From positions 1,054,001-1,118,000 of the forward strand of contig NZ_CP010515.1 in the NCBI RefSeq assembly GCF_003431325.1: a DNA stretch of 64,000 bases, written 5' to 3'. The position numbers and the translations under genes were made by a program. Shown here in pieces: positions 27,192-36,154 of this stretch; within the stretch, counting starts at the first letter, position 1, and each line of letters starts with the position of its first letter. The notes below the pieces were generated by a model. It was given only the letters and a program-made list of their open reading frames with translations. It ran no database searches and was not told the origin of the DNA. The DNA comes from Acidilobus sp. 7A (lineage in GTDB: Archaea > Thermoproteota > Thermoprotei_A > Sulfolobales > Acidilobaceae).

Positions 27192-28574
27192 ATGAGAAGG
27201 CTAGCCAAGATAATGATCACCATGGGTCCCTCAACATCTGACTACGCGGTAGTGAAGAAGATGATGGCAGCTGGAGCTGACGGCTTCAGGATAAACATGA
27301 GCCACGGCGATGAGAAGCAGTGGTCGTCCTTCATAGAGCTGGTCGACAAGGCCTCACAGGAGCTGGGGGTCTCAGCAACAAAGGTAGCCGACCTTGAGGG
27401 CCCAAGGGTGAGGCTTGGGGAGTTCCAGGGCATTGACGTGACTCCAGGGCAACAGCTTAGGTTCAAGTTCGCGGGCTCCCAGGGCGACGGCATACCTGTG
27501 GACAACAGGGCGTTCTTCACGTCAGTGGAGAGGGGCGACAGGGTCCTTGTAGATGATGGCAAGGTCGTGCTATCCGTGGAGGACGTCGAGAGGGACGCAG
27601 CGACCCTAAGAGTAATTAGCGGCCAGAGGCTTGAACCAAGGAAGGGCGTCGTTATATCAGGCAAGGAGTATGACCTGCCGCCTGTCACTGAGAAGGACCT
27701 TAATGACATAAAGTTCATAGCGGCCAACAGCTTTGACTACGTAATGGCTAGCTTTGTCAGGAGCGCAAGGCACGTTGAGGTCATAAGGAGGGCCCTCGAG
27801 GACGCGGGGGCCAAGAACGTCAGGCTGCTGGCTAAGATAGAGACGCCGAGCGGCGTCAACAACATAGACTCCATACTTGACGTTGTTGATGGCATCATAG
27901 TTGCCAGGGGCGACCTGGGCATGCACTTCCCCCTCGAGGACATACCTGTGATACAGAGGAGAATAATAGAGGCCGCCAGGAGAAAGCTGAAGCCCGTAAT
28001 ACTCGCCACTGAGATCTTCATGAGCATGATAGAGAGGCCCCTGCCCACCAGGGGCGAGATATCTGACGTCTACGCCGGCATAGAGGAGGGCGTTGATGGC
28101 TTCCTCGTGACCTCTGAGACCTCTATAGGCAGATACCCAGTCGATGTCGTCTCGTGGCTGAGCAGAGTTATCGAGGAGGCTAACAAGAACGTCAGGCCCA
28201 GGAGGGTTGACCAGCCCCTCTTAAGTCTTGAGACCAAGGTGTCAAAGGGGGTTGTTGAGATGGCCCAGAACGTGGGCGCCTCAGTTGTAGTCTATGCGCA
28301 TGACTTTGACGTGGCTAGGCTGATATCCGCCTTCAGGCCTAGCACGCAGATCTACGTGGGTGTCCCGACGCCGCAGCTGGCGAGGCAGCTCTCCCTGATC
28401 TGGGGGGTCAGCCCCGTCATAGTAGGCGCTGTTGAGAGCGAGGATCAGGGGCTGGAGCTGACGGAGAAGGAGCTAAAGTCCAGCGGCGTCGTGGGTCCGG
28501 GAAGCCTTCTAGTGGAGCTGTCCTGGACGCCAGACAGGTCAACAGCCGTAGTTAAGGTAAAGCAGCTGCTCTAA
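27192..28574 (+). CDS. pyk: Pyruvate kinase
   Basis: The protein has 460 residues from the ATG at 27192; upstream codons in frame do not look like protein. Motifs: IMITMGPSTSDY, GFRINMSHGD, LLAKIETPSGVNNID, IIVARGDLGMHFPLEDIP, VILATEIFMSMIERPLPTRG, and TSETSIGRYPV. It converts phosphoenolpyruvate and ADP to pyruvate and ATP, the last step of glycolysis. The conserved GDLGVE and ATQMLESM stretches read GDLGMH and ATEIFMSM here, which are substitutions inside otherwise strict motifs. It lies next to a phosphoribosyltransferase and a glucokinase. Confidence 0.93.
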   Translation: MRRLAKIMITMGPSTSDYAVVKKMMAAGADGFRINMSHGDEKQWSSFIELVDKASQELGVSATKVADLEGPRVRLGEFQGIDVTPGQQLRFKFAGSQGDGIPVDNRAFFTSVERGDRVLVDDGKVVLSVEDVERDAATLRVISGQRLEPRKGVVISGKEYDLPPVTEKDLNDIKFIAANSFDYVMASFVRSARHVEVIRRALEDAGAKNVRLLAKIETPSGVNNIDSILDVVDGIIVARGDLGMHFPLEDIPVIQRRIIEAARRKLKPVILATEIFMSMIERPLPTRGEISDVYAGIEEGVDGFLVTSETSIGRYPVDVVSWLSRVIEEANKNVRPRRVDQPLLSLETKVSKGVVEMAQNVGASVVVYAHDFDVARLISAFRPSTQIYVGVPTPQLARQLSLIWGVSPVIVGAVESEDQGLELTEKELKSSGVVGPGSLLVELSWTPDRSTAVVKVKQLL

Positions 28575-28585
28575 ATCGCAGGCCT

Positions 28586-29290
28586 TCAGGCCTTCTTCGT
28601 GAGCATGAAGACGCCGTCCTTTACCGTGAGGACGCCCTTGGAGGTGAGCCTCTCAAGGGCAAGCCTCCAGTAGCTGCCGAAGTCCTCCGGGCGAACGCCA
28701 TACCACTCCACGAAGAGCTCCTTTAGCCTCCCCTCCGTGAGCCCGCCCCTCGCCCTCTCGTCCTCCCTGAACACCCTCTCTATGAACTGCGTCAGGTCCT
28801 CGAGCCTCGTCCAGGGGTACTGGAACCAGGCCCAGTCCTTAACCTCAAGGTGGTAGTAGTCAGGCTTGAACTTGGCCACAGGACTTATCCACTGCAGGGC
28901 CGCAGTCCTGGCCTCCTCAGGCCTCCACTCCCTCGTTATGAAGTCCTTCGCCAGGGCCAGGGTGTCCCCGGTGTCAACTATATCGTCAACCACGAGCACC
29001 TTGAGGCCCTTGGCATCGAGCGCATAGGCGTTTCTTATTATCGCCTTCTGGGAGGCCCTAGCAGCCTCCGTCCAGTGCTGGCTCTGAAGGCTGACCAGGT
29101 CGCTCACCCCCAGGTAGTCACAGAGCAGCCTGGCAGGCACATAGCCTCCCCTGGCGACCGCAACTATTACGTCAGGCATCCACCCAGACTCCTCAATCTT
29201 CCTTGCGAGCTCCATGCTCCACTCGACCACGTCGTCCCAGGAGACGAGCTTCGTGACTACTTTGGGCACAGTTATCCCCACTGCCCCCAA
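28586..29290 (-). CDS. Purine phosphoribosyltransferase (PRPP-dependent)
   Basis: The protein has 234 residues. The type I PRTase core has the substrate loop VAVARGGYVPARLLCDYLG and the PRPP motif VLVVDDIVDTGDTLALAKD. An extra C-terminal helical domain of about 80 residues (about positions 150-234) resembles a winged helix (RLTSKGVLTVKDGVFMLTKK). Crenarchaeal members salvage hypoxanthine/xanthine/guanine or adenine. With adenine deaminase, guaA and guaB at 44.8-49.5 kb it would complete a purine salvage route. Substrate is inferred. Confidence 0.8.
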   Translation of the reverse strand: MGAVGITVPKVVTKLVSWDDVVEWSMELARKIEESGWMPDVIVAVARGGYVPARLLCDYLGVSDLVSLQSQHWTEAARASQKAIIRNAYALDAKGLKVLVVDDIVDTGDTLALAKDFITREWRPEEARTAALQWISPVAKFKPDYYHLEVKDWAWFQYPWTRLEDLTQFIERVFREDERARGGLTEGRLKELFVEWYGVRPEDFGSYWRLALERLTSKGVLTVKDGVFMLTKKA

Positions 29291-29345
29291 GTCTCAACAT
29301 TTAAAAATATATCGCGGGAAAAGCGCGATCGCCTAGGGAAACTCT

Positions 29346-30311
29346 ATGGGAAGGGTAGTAGCTGTAGACATAGGCGCCACTAACCTGAGGGTCGCCGTCT
29401 TTGAGAACGACAAGCTGATATCACACAGCAGGACCCAGACCCCAAGGGCAGGTCCCCAGGACCTCATAAATGCCATAGCTCACCTCATAAGGGGGCTGGC
29501 GGGCGGCGAGGACTTTGACTCAATAGGGGTTGCCTCGATAGGTCCCCTTGACCTTAAGAGCGGCGTGGTGCTCTGGGCTCCCAACCTCGGCTATGGCAAC
29601 GTAAGCCTCAGGGACTCCCTGGGCAGGGAGTTCAGGAGGCCCGTCTACCTCACAAACGACGCCCTCGCTGGGGCCTGGGCTGAAAAAGTGCTCGGCTCAG
29701 GGAAAGACGTTGACGACCTGGCCTACGTCACCATGAGCACAGGCCTCGGCGTGGGAGCGGTCGTTGACGGCAATCTCGTTGTTGGCAGAAGGGGGAACGC
29801 CCACGAGCTTGGTCATGCCGTTGTAAACTTCGAGTCTAGCCTAAGGTGCGGCTGCGGGGGCCTCGGGCACTGGGAGGCCTACGTAGGGGGCAGGAACATA
29901 CCGAGGACTGCCCAGCACGTGGCGTCCCTCTGGAAGGGAGACCGCACCAGGGCCTATGAGCTAGCAGCCCAGGGATCGCTGAGCCCTGAGCTCCTCTACT
30001 CCATGGCCAGGCAGGGCGACGAATTCGCAAAGTACGTGGTCAGCTACATCAACAGGGTCCACGCGGCTGGCATGTCAACGCTCGTGACAGCGTACGACCC
30101 GGAGGTCATATTCGTGGGCGGCAGCATTTTCCTCTACAATGAGGACCTAATAAAGCCTGAGCTCGTAGAGTACATGAAGGAGTACGTAGGGGTCTTTGGC
30201 GTGCCGAGGATAGAGAGGTGCACCTTTGGTGACGACCAGGTGCTATATGGGGCCGCGGCCACGGCCATAAATCCTCCCCGCGCTATAGCTAAGTATGCTT
30301 ATAGGCCGTGA
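29346..30311 (+). CDS. ROK family glucokinase/hexokinase
   Basis: The protein has 321 residues. The phosphate-1 loop VVAVDIGATNLRVAVFEN is followed by the sugar-binding region PVYLTNDALAGAWAE, the ROK signature with a metal-binding CGCGG motif (LRCGCGGLGHWEAYVGG), and FVGGSIFLYN near the C-terminus. It phosphorylates glucose with ATP; broad hexose use is common among archaeal ROK enzymes. The ATG start lies in a short divergent region shared with the phosphoribosyltransferase gene. Confidence 0.9.
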   Translation: MGRVVAVDIGATNLRVAVFENDKLISHSRTQTPRAGPQDLINAIAHLIRGLAGGEDFDSIGVASIGPLDLKSGVVLWAPNLGYGNVSLRDSLGREFRRPVYLTNDALAGAWAEKVLGSGKDVDDLAYVTMSTGLGVGAVVDGNLVVGRRGNAHELGHAVVNFESSLRCGCGGLGHWEAYVGGRNIPRTAQHVASLWKGDRTRAYELAAQGSLSPELLYSMARQGDEFAKYVVSYINRVHAAGMSTLVTAYDPEVIFVGGSIFLYNEDLIKPELVEYMKEYVGVFGVPRIERCTFGDDQVLYGAAATAINPPRAIAKYAYRP

Positions 30312-30361
30312 GCAGCAATGGTTAAAATTAAGCCCTGTTTAGCTGGATAGGGTATCCAGGC

Positions 30362-31678
30362 TTGGACAATGATCTTAAGAAAGCCTCAGTCCCAGCCTAC
30401 ATGGTATTTGCCCAGTCACTCAGCTCCATAGCTCCCCTGAGCTCGACCGCCGCCCTCCTGACGATTGTCATGTCACAGTCCCTGGCCTCCGCCCCCCTGG
30501 CGACCATAATAGGGGTAGTCATATACGGCCTCTGGGTCGCCATAGGGTACAGCTACTCAAAGGCCGTCGCCTCCTACGGCGGCACCTATGAGTTTGCGAG
30601 GAGGTCAGCGGGGGAGGGGGTGGCCAGGGCCGTTGGGTGGAGCTACTGGCTAAGCTACATGATCTACCTCTCGGCCATATCATCATACCTGGCTGGCGCC
30701 GTACTTCCAATGCTGATCCCAGCCCCGCGCTGGGCCATCGCCCTGATAGCCCTTGGGGTGCCCGCGGTCGTGACAGGTCTTGTAATAACCGGGACCACCG
30801 CTCCTCTTACTGTGACCATGTTCACATCAGTCGCTGAGGTGGCCATGATAACCTACGTGGGCGTTGATGTTCTCTCGAGGGTTGGCCTTAGGCCCCTGAC
30901 GCTCAGCGTCAGCACCTCTGAGCTCCTGGCAGGCTCTGTTGCAGCGGCCTTTACTATGGCAGGCGGAGGCGCCTCCTTCTTCATGGGGTATGAGGCGAGG
31001 AACGGCGCCAGGGACGTGAGCAAGTCGTTCCTTGCAGCGTTCCTGGTCGGCGCATCAGTCATAGCCTTTGCGTCATACTATGAGGTTGCGGCTGTGGGCC
31101 TTACTAATAGCGGGGTCTCATCACTACTTGAGATCACCCGGTTCCCCGGCCTCTGGGTTGCTGAGAGGTTCGCGGGCAAGTGGGCTACGTATCTTTACCT
31201 GGCGCTCACGCTTAGCAGCCTCGTGGGCACGCTGACCGCGGCCTCCATGGCGGTGCAGAGGCTCACCCACGCACTGACTGGTGTGAGGCTCAGAGGGTCA
31301 GCTTTGATCAGCCTTGCAGCGGTGCTTGCTGTGAACTCGCTGGGCATCGTGATGGGCCCTCTCAACGTTTACTTCTACTCAGTGCTCGTCTCACTGGCGG
31401 CACTCTTCATCTCACACTCTATAATATCCTCTCTCTACGTGTCGTTCTCAAGGAGGCAGCTGGGCAGCGTCGGCCCTGGAAGGGTGGCGCTGGCCGCTGG
31501 GGGCGTAGTGGTTATGATGATGGGCCTCTACTTTGAGGTCCTCTCGCTTGGGGCGCAGGCGGCCGCCGTGGGCCTGGCACCGACGCTGTTAGCCCTTATA
31601 GCTGGGGGCGCGAGCGGCCGCGTCGCTAGGGCTTTACATAGGCGTAGCCCTCCCGCTCAAGCTCCACTATCTTCTTAA
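30362..31678 (+). CDS. APC-superfamily amino acid permease
   Basis: The protein has 438 residues with about 12 membrane helices. Features include SLSSIAPLSSTAALLTIVMS near the N-terminus (helix 1 break), YGGTYEFARRSAGEGVARAV, and AGGGASFFMGYEARNGARDV in the helix 6 region. It probably imports amino acids with protons or sodium; the substrate is unknown. The start is TTG at 30362. Its last 53 bases overlap the convergent DsrE-like gene. Confidence 0.82.
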   Translation: MDNDLKKASVPAYMVFAQSLSSIAPLSSTAALLTIVMSQSLASAPLATIIGVVIYGLWVAIGYSYSKAVASYGGTYEFARRSAGEGVARAVGWSYWLSYMIYLSAISSYLAGAVLPMLIPAPRWAIALIALGVPAVVTGLVITGTTAPLTVTMFTSVAEVAMITYVGVDVLSRVGLRPLTLSVSTSELLAGSVAAAFTMAGGGASFFMGYEARNGARDVSKSFLAAFLVGASVIAFASYYEVAAVGLTNSGVSSLLEITRFPGLWVAERFAGKWATYLYLALTLSSLVGTLTAASMAVQRLTHALTGVRLRGSALISLAAVLAVNSLGIVMGPLNVYFYSVLVSLAALFISHSIISSLYVSFSRRQLGSVGPGRVALAAGGVVVMMMGLYFEVLSLGAQAAAVGLAPTLLALIAGGASGRVARALHRRSPPAQAPLSS

Positions 31679-31985
31679 CACCAGAGTCCACGACCTCTAC
31701 TCCGTCTACCAGGTCCTCCCTCCTTATGCCCAGGGTCCTCAGGGATATGGAGCAGACGTAAAACTTCACGCCCATGCTCATAAGCTCGTTTATCTGCTCC
31801 CTGGTGAAGTCGTCCAGAGAGCCCTTCATAATTGCCAAGGGCCCCCTGACGTTAAAGACAAACGCCACCTCGGCGTTCCTCTCGCCCACGCTGTCAAGCA
31901 GGTTGTAGGCGTTCCTCAGGGCTACCATGAGCTTGTCCCTTGAGTCCTCGTCAACGTGCATCACAGCCCTGTACGCCCCTCCCAC
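31626..31985 (-). CDS. DsrE/DsrF-like sulfur-relay family protein
   Basis: The protein has 119 residues with an alternating alpha/beta DsrE fold: RAVMHVDEDSRDKLMVALRN, AEVAFVFNVRG, and the conserved cysteine in GVKFYVCSISLRTLGI, ending EREGYAYVKP. DsrE-type proteins handle persulfide sulfur. The single central cysteine is kept. It overlaps the permease gene by 53 bases tail to tail, so the two transcripts are antisense at their ends. Confidence 0.8.
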   Translation of the reverse strand: MGGAYRAVMHVDEDSRDKLMVALRNAYNLLDSVGERNAEVAFVFNVRGPLAIMKGSLDDFTREQINELMSMGVKFYVCSISLRTLGIRREDLVDGVEVVDSGVKKIVELEREGYAYVKP

Positions 31986-32093
31986 TTTCTAACACCAGGC
32001 TAGGCCTGGTCCATGAGACTTTAAAGCTCTGGGCGCCCTGGGCCTCATAAAGCGTTTAACTTTATTGATTACCTGGCCCAGCTAGGAAGGGCC

Positions 32094-32372
32094 TTGGACA
32101 ACGCGTGCTCAACCTGCGCCTACTGGAGACCTCACGTGGTTTACCCATTTGTTGGCCTCTGCACCGCCTGGGGAAAAATAACAATGGATGACGATAGCTG
32201 TGAGAAGCACGCAGAGTTAAAGCTTGACCCCAAGTCATTCTACTGGGTCCCTGAGCTCCGCACGAGGGTCACTGGCGAAGAGGCCCAGCTCCTTGTTAAA
32301 AATGGCGTAAAGGTCTACGTCGCTGCCTACGTAGACCCTGACGTGAGGGAGGAGATATACGGCGCCTTCTAA
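32094..32372 (+). CDS. Small four-cysteine protein, possibly a HiPIP-like Fe-S domain
   Basis: The protein has 92 residues. The spacing CxxC-x14-C-x12-C (CSTCAYWRP, GLCTAWGK, DSCEKHAEL) recalls small cluster-binding subunits such as those of benzylsuccinate synthase. The C-terminal half (GEEAQLLVKNGVKVYVAAYV) has no cysteines. The TTG start is at 32094. It lies 80 bases before the OFOR genes on the same strand, so an electron-transfer or regulatory link is possible but unproven. The fold assignment is inference from spacing. Confidence 0.5.
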   Translation: MDNACSTCAYWRPHVVYPFVGLCTAWGKITMDDDSCEKHAELKLDPKSFYWVPELRTRVTGEEAQLLVKNGVKVYVAAYVDPDVREEIYGAF

Positions 32373-32452
32373 CGGTTAAGCCGTTTTTATGCTTAACCTA
32401 TGTTTGCTTAATAAGTTCTGGTGCCGCCACACCAGCCTGGGCGTCAGGTGAC

Positions 32453-34396
32453 ATGGAGAGTAGCAATACCGTAGACTTAGATGTCATTATAGGCGGCCCA
32501 CAGGGCGGCGGCATTGAGTCGTCGGGCCAGATGATGCTCAGGGTCTTTATGATTAAGGGCTATGACGTCTTTGGCATAAGGGAGTACCACAGCGACATAA
32601 TGGGAGCGCACAGTTACTACAACGTAAGGGTGAAGGCGATAAAGCCCAGGAGCGTCAGGCTCCCGGTTGACGCTCTGCTGGCTCTCGACGCTGAGGCAAT
32701 TTTCACGCACTACAATGAACTCAAGGAGGGCAGCTTCCTGATATACGACGTGGATTCCACTCAGACAAGGATAGAAAAGATAGCGCCGATGGAGCCCGAG
32801 GTCAAGGAGAGGGTCATAGAGGACCTCAAGTCAAAGGGCGTAGAGCCCGTGGCATCCGAGCTCGTAAAGTACCTCTCTAAGAGCGGCGTGAAAACTATAG
32901 GGCTTCCCCTGAAGGACCTCCTTAAGGCCACGGCAGACAGGCTTAAGACGACGGTCGTGAGCGTTTCAAAAAGCGTTAATACAATGACCATAACTGCCCT
33001 GGCGACGGTGCTCGGTATAGACATCAAGGCCGTCGAGAGGTCCATAGAGCTGTACTTCGCTGGCAGGAAGAGCATTGTAGATTCTAACGTTGAGGCCGCT
33101 AGGGTCACCTTTGATTACGTTAAGAACAACTTTGGCCTTGGCAAGGAGATACCGGACGGCCCTCACAGGGGCAAGGTCAGAATGATAGCTACAGGTAACG
33201 ACATAGTTGCTATGGCTAAGATCGTGGGCGGCGTCAGCCTTGAGACGTACTACCCCATAACGCCAAGCCAGGACGAGGCCTTCTATATGGAGTCTCACAG
33301 GGTCTTCGACCTAGACGAGGAGGCCAGCAAGGCCCTTGGAAACAACAAGATGAGCGCGCTGACGTTGCAGGCAGAGGACGAGCTAGCCGCCCTCAACATG
33401 GCAATAGGCGGCGCCATAGCGGGCGCCAGGGTTGCGACCACGACTAGCGGCCCAGGCCTCTCGCTTATGAATGAGGCCATAAGCTTTGCCGTCATCACCG
33501 AGACCCCTGTGGTTATAAGCGACTGGATGAGGACCGGACCATCAACCGGGATAGCGACTAGGCAGGGCCAGCAGGACCTGCTCCACGCGATATTTGCAGG
33601 CCACGGCGAGGCGCTGCCGAAGATAGTCATAGCAAGCGGCGATCATATTGAAGCCTACTATGACACTATCAAAGCCCTCAACTGGGCGGAGGAGTTCCAG
33701 GTGCCAGTCATACACCTGCTTGACAAGTACATGGCTGCCAGCATGATGAGTTTTGACAGGGAGGACGTGGACCCATACAAGGTGCCCCTTACCAGGGGGC
33801 TCTACGTGACCTCGCCTGGGCAGAACTACAAGAGGTATGAGATAACCGACACTGGTGTAAGCCCGAGGGCGCCGCTCGGCACCACAAGGTTCCTTGTGAG
33901 TAGCCTCGAGCACAATGAGTACGGCGTTGTGACCGAGGACCCAGTCACTAGGGAGAGGATGATGCTGAAGAGAATAAAGAAGATGGAAACCATAGAGAAG
34001 GGCATCCCGGACTCTGAGAAGGCGGTGCTTCACGGTGACCCGGACGCGAAGATAACTATAGTCTCCTGGGGCTCCACCAAGGGGCCCATTCTCGACGCCA
34101 TGGAGAGGCTCAAGACTGACGGGCTGCGCGTCAGGTTCCTGCAGATAAAGACGTTCCTGCCGTTCCCCAAGGACGTGGTAAAGGGCATCATAAGCTCCTC
34201 AGACGACGTGATAGCAGTTGAGAACAACGCCTTCGGCCAGATGGTGATGGCCATAAGAATGTTCACGGGCCTTGACATAAAGAAGAGAGTGGCCAAGCTC
34301 AACAGCAGGAGCCTCATGGAGCAGGAGGTTTACAATGGAGTTAAGAAGGCGCTTGGAATGAAGGAGGGCCTGGTGGTGGTGAGCGATGGCTCGTAA
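32453..34396 (+). CDS. 2-oxoacid:ferredoxin oxidoreductase, fused gamma-alpha subunit
   Basis: The protein has 647 residues. Residues 1-200 form the gamma domain (VIIGGPQGGGIESSGQMMLR). The alpha domain follows with the YPITP motif (LETYYPITPSQDEAFYMES), a signature of this enzyme class that contacts TPP. With the beta subunit it oxidises pyruvate or other 2-oxoacids to acyl-CoA and reduces ferredoxin. Crenarchaeal enzymes of this two-subunit type lack the separate delta ferredoxin subunit. The ATG overlaps no other gene; the beta gene starts 11 bases before its end. Confidence 0.95.
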   Translation: MESSNTVDLDVIIGGPQGGGIESSGQMMLRVFMIKGYDVFGIREYHSDIMGAHSYYNVRVKAIKPRSVRLPVDALLALDAEAIFTHYNELKEGSFLIYDVDSTQTRIEKIAPMEPEVKERVIEDLKSKGVEPVASELVKYLSKSGVKTIGLPLKDLLKATADRLKTTVVSVSKSVNTMTITALATVLGIDIKAVERSIELYFAGRKSIVDSNVEAARVTFDYVKNNFGLGKEIPDGPHRGKVRMIATGNDIVAMAKIVGGVSLETYYPITPSQDEAFYMESHRVFDLDEEASKALGNNKMSALTLQAEDELAALNMAIGGAIAGARVATTTSGPGLSLMNEAISFAVITETPVVISDWMRTGPSTGIATRQGQQDLLHAIFAGHGEALPKIVIASGDHIEAYYDTIKALNWAEEFQVPVIHLLDKYMAASMMSFDREDVDPYKVPLTRGLYVTSPGQNYKRYEITDTGVSPRAPLGTTRFLVSSLEHNEYGVVTEDPVTRERMMLKRIKKMETIEKGIPDSEKAVLHGDPDAKITIVSWGSTKGPILDAMERLKTDGLRVRFLQIKTFLPFPKDVVKGIISSSDDVIAVENNAFGQMVMAIRMFTGLDIKKRVAKLNSRSLMEQEVYNGVKKALGMKEGLVVVSDGS

Positions 34397-35315
34397 CTGG
34401 ATGGACTACAAGACTGACGCCTGGGTCCAGTGGTGCCCCGCCTGCGGCAACTTCGGCATACTTACAGCAATGCAGAGGGCGCTGGCGGAGCTTGACCTGC
34501 CGAACGAGAAGGTCACCATAGTCTCAGGCATAGGCTGCTCCAGTAGGATGCCATACTACGTAAAGACCGCCAACGTGCACACACTTCACGGCAGGCCAAT
34601 ACCAGTGGCCCAGGGGATAAAGCTGGCTAACCCAGACCAGGTGGTCATAGTCGCCTCTGGCGACGGCGACCTGCTGGGCATAGGGGCCGGCCACTTCGTC
34701 GCGGTGGGCAGAAGGAACATAGACATAAAGGTGCTGCTGCACGACAACGCAGTCTACGGCCTCACCAAGGGCCAGGCCTCGCCGACGCTGCCGCTTTATG
34801 CTAAGACCAAGAGCCTTGGCCAGCCAAACGTGCAGGGCGCTGTCAACCCGCTCATGCTGGCATTCGCGAGCGGTTACACCTTCATAGCCAGGGCCTATGC
34901 TTATCACATAGACCAGCTGAAGGATATGATAAAGGCTGCCATAAGGCACAAGGGCACCTCCCTGATAGACATACTTCAGCCGTGCCCGACCTACAACGAC
35001 ATAATGACAAAGGAGTGGTATGAGAAGAGGATCTACTACCTAGACAAGGAAGACCCAAGCTGGGACCCGAACGTTGAGAAGCCAGAGGACATGAAGAAGC
35101 TGCCAAAGATAATTGAGAAGATGCTTGAGTGGGACTCCAGGATACCTCTGGGCATATTCTACAGAAACACCATGATCGAACCATTCGATGTTAGGATAGA
35201 GAAGATAATGCCAGGCTACCTGCAGATGCCACCAGCCAAGAGGCCAGTCGAGGTTAACAAGAGGGCCCTTACAAACCCGTTTGACGCCTTCAAGGACAGG
35301 CTGGTTCCAACGTGA
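34386..35315 (+). CDS. 2-oxoacid:ferredoxin oxidoreductase, beta subunit
   Basis: The protein has 309 residues. The N-terminal WCPACGNFGILTAMQRAL holds the first cluster cysteines, IGCSSRMPYYV a further one, and the TPP/Mg motif is VIVASGDGDLLGIGAGHFV with LLHDNAVYGLTKGQASPT. LQPCPTYND holds the last cluster cysteine. It overlaps the alpha gene by 11 bases, so the two are translationally coupled. The complex feeds acetyl-CoA to the citrate synthase encoded just downstream. Confidence 0.96.
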   Translation: MARNWMDYKTDAWVQWCPACGNFGILTAMQRALAELDLPNEKVTIVSGIGCSSRMPYYVKTANVHTLHGRPIPVAQGIKLANPDQVVIVASGDGDLLGIGAGHFVAVGRRNIDIKVLLHDNAVYGLTKGQASPTLPLYAKTKSLGQPNVQGAVNPLMLAFASGYTFIARAYAYHIDQLKDMIKAAIRHKGTSLIDILQPCPTYNDIMTKEWYEKRIYYLDKEDPSWDPNVEKPEDMKKLPKIIEKMLEWDSRIPLGIFYRNTMIEPFDVRIEKIMPGYLQMPPAKRPVEVNKRALTNPFDAFKDRLVPT

Positions 35316-35619
35316 CAGCTCATCTTCACACGTTCATCTTAATTGTTTTACGTCATTTGTTACCAGGCATAAAGAGCCCTCTAATCTCATCCGCTGGGCC
35401 TGCCGCCAGTGGCCTCGTGAGCGGCTGCTGAGCCCAGCTTCACGGAGGCTCGTCTGAGGAGGCCTTGGCGGCTTTTCTTTATATAAAAAGGATCTTCCAC
35501 CCTAGGGCTTTTAGATAATGCCATAAAATCGCACGAACTGCTAGCGCAGCCAAGCATTAACTTTTAAGGAAATATGAAAAGCTATTTAGAGCGCTGAACA
35601 CCTTCGTAAGGCGAGAGGC
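35316..35619. other. Non-coding stretch between OFOR and hjc
   Basis: These 300 bases hold no protein-like frame. A long GC palindrome (GCTGGGC...GCCCAGC, 35392-35442) and a TTTATATAAAAAG promoter-like segment (about 35478-35490) are visible. I see no known RNA family. It probably holds the OFOR terminator region and the hjc promoter. Confidence 0.35.
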
Positions 35620-36063
35620 TTGTTGAGGAACCCGAAGGTCAAGGGCTCTAGGGCTGAAAACGAGCTGGCGGACACGCTGTGGGAGAGGGGGTTCGCCGTA
35701 GTCAGGGGACCCTCTAGCGGGGGAGGCTCAAGGAGGCGCTTCCAGCCAGACCTCGTGGCAATAAAGGACGGCAGGGTTGTCGTGATTGAGGTCAAGTCAA
35801 GGTCCGACGAGGGCCCCCTTTACATAAGCGCTGAGCAGGTCATGGGTCTATCGGAGTTCGCCAAGAGATCTGGCGGCATAGCGCTGCTGGCCTTCAGGCT
35901 AAGGGGCGGCGAGTGGAGGTTCCACAGCATAGACGAGCTCGTTCCCACAGGGGCCAGCTTCAGGCTCGACGACCCCGCCTCAGGCATGAAGCTCAGGGAC
36001 GTTGAGGAGCTCCTGGAGAGGAGGCACAGGGACATAACTTCGTATTTTAAAAAAGAACCTTAA
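35620..36063 (+). CDS. hjc: Holliday junction resolvase Hjc
   Basis: The protein has 147 residues with an archaeal resolvase nuclease core. The catalytic glutamate is in KGSRAENELADTLWERG, the serine loop is RGPSSGGGS, the aspartate is in FQPDLVAIKDG, and the E-x-K pair is in VVVIEVKSR. It cuts four-way DNA junctions as a dimer. Tandem TTG codons at 35620/35623 are the likely start. It is a chromosomal copy and shows no viral neighbours. Confidence 0.95.
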   Translation: MLRNPKVKGSRAENELADTLWERGFAVVRGPSSGGGSRRRFQPDLVAIKDGRVVVIEVKSRSDEGPLYISAEQVMGLSEFAKRSGGIALLAFRLRGGEWRFHSIDELVPTGASFRLDDPASGMKLRDVEELLERRHRDITSYFKKEP

Positions 36064-36154
36064 TTCGACAAGGCTTGACCTGTTAGATACAACTGACCTC
36101 TAACTCTCTTAACTGGGTTCCTGTCACCGTAAGAGCTGGCGGAGGTAAGCGGTT

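Noticed and set aside
35390-35500. A structured RNA such as SRP or RNase P RNA in the OFOR-hjc gap
   Set aside because: There are palindromes, but none of the conserved core sequences of these RNAs, and the gap is too short.
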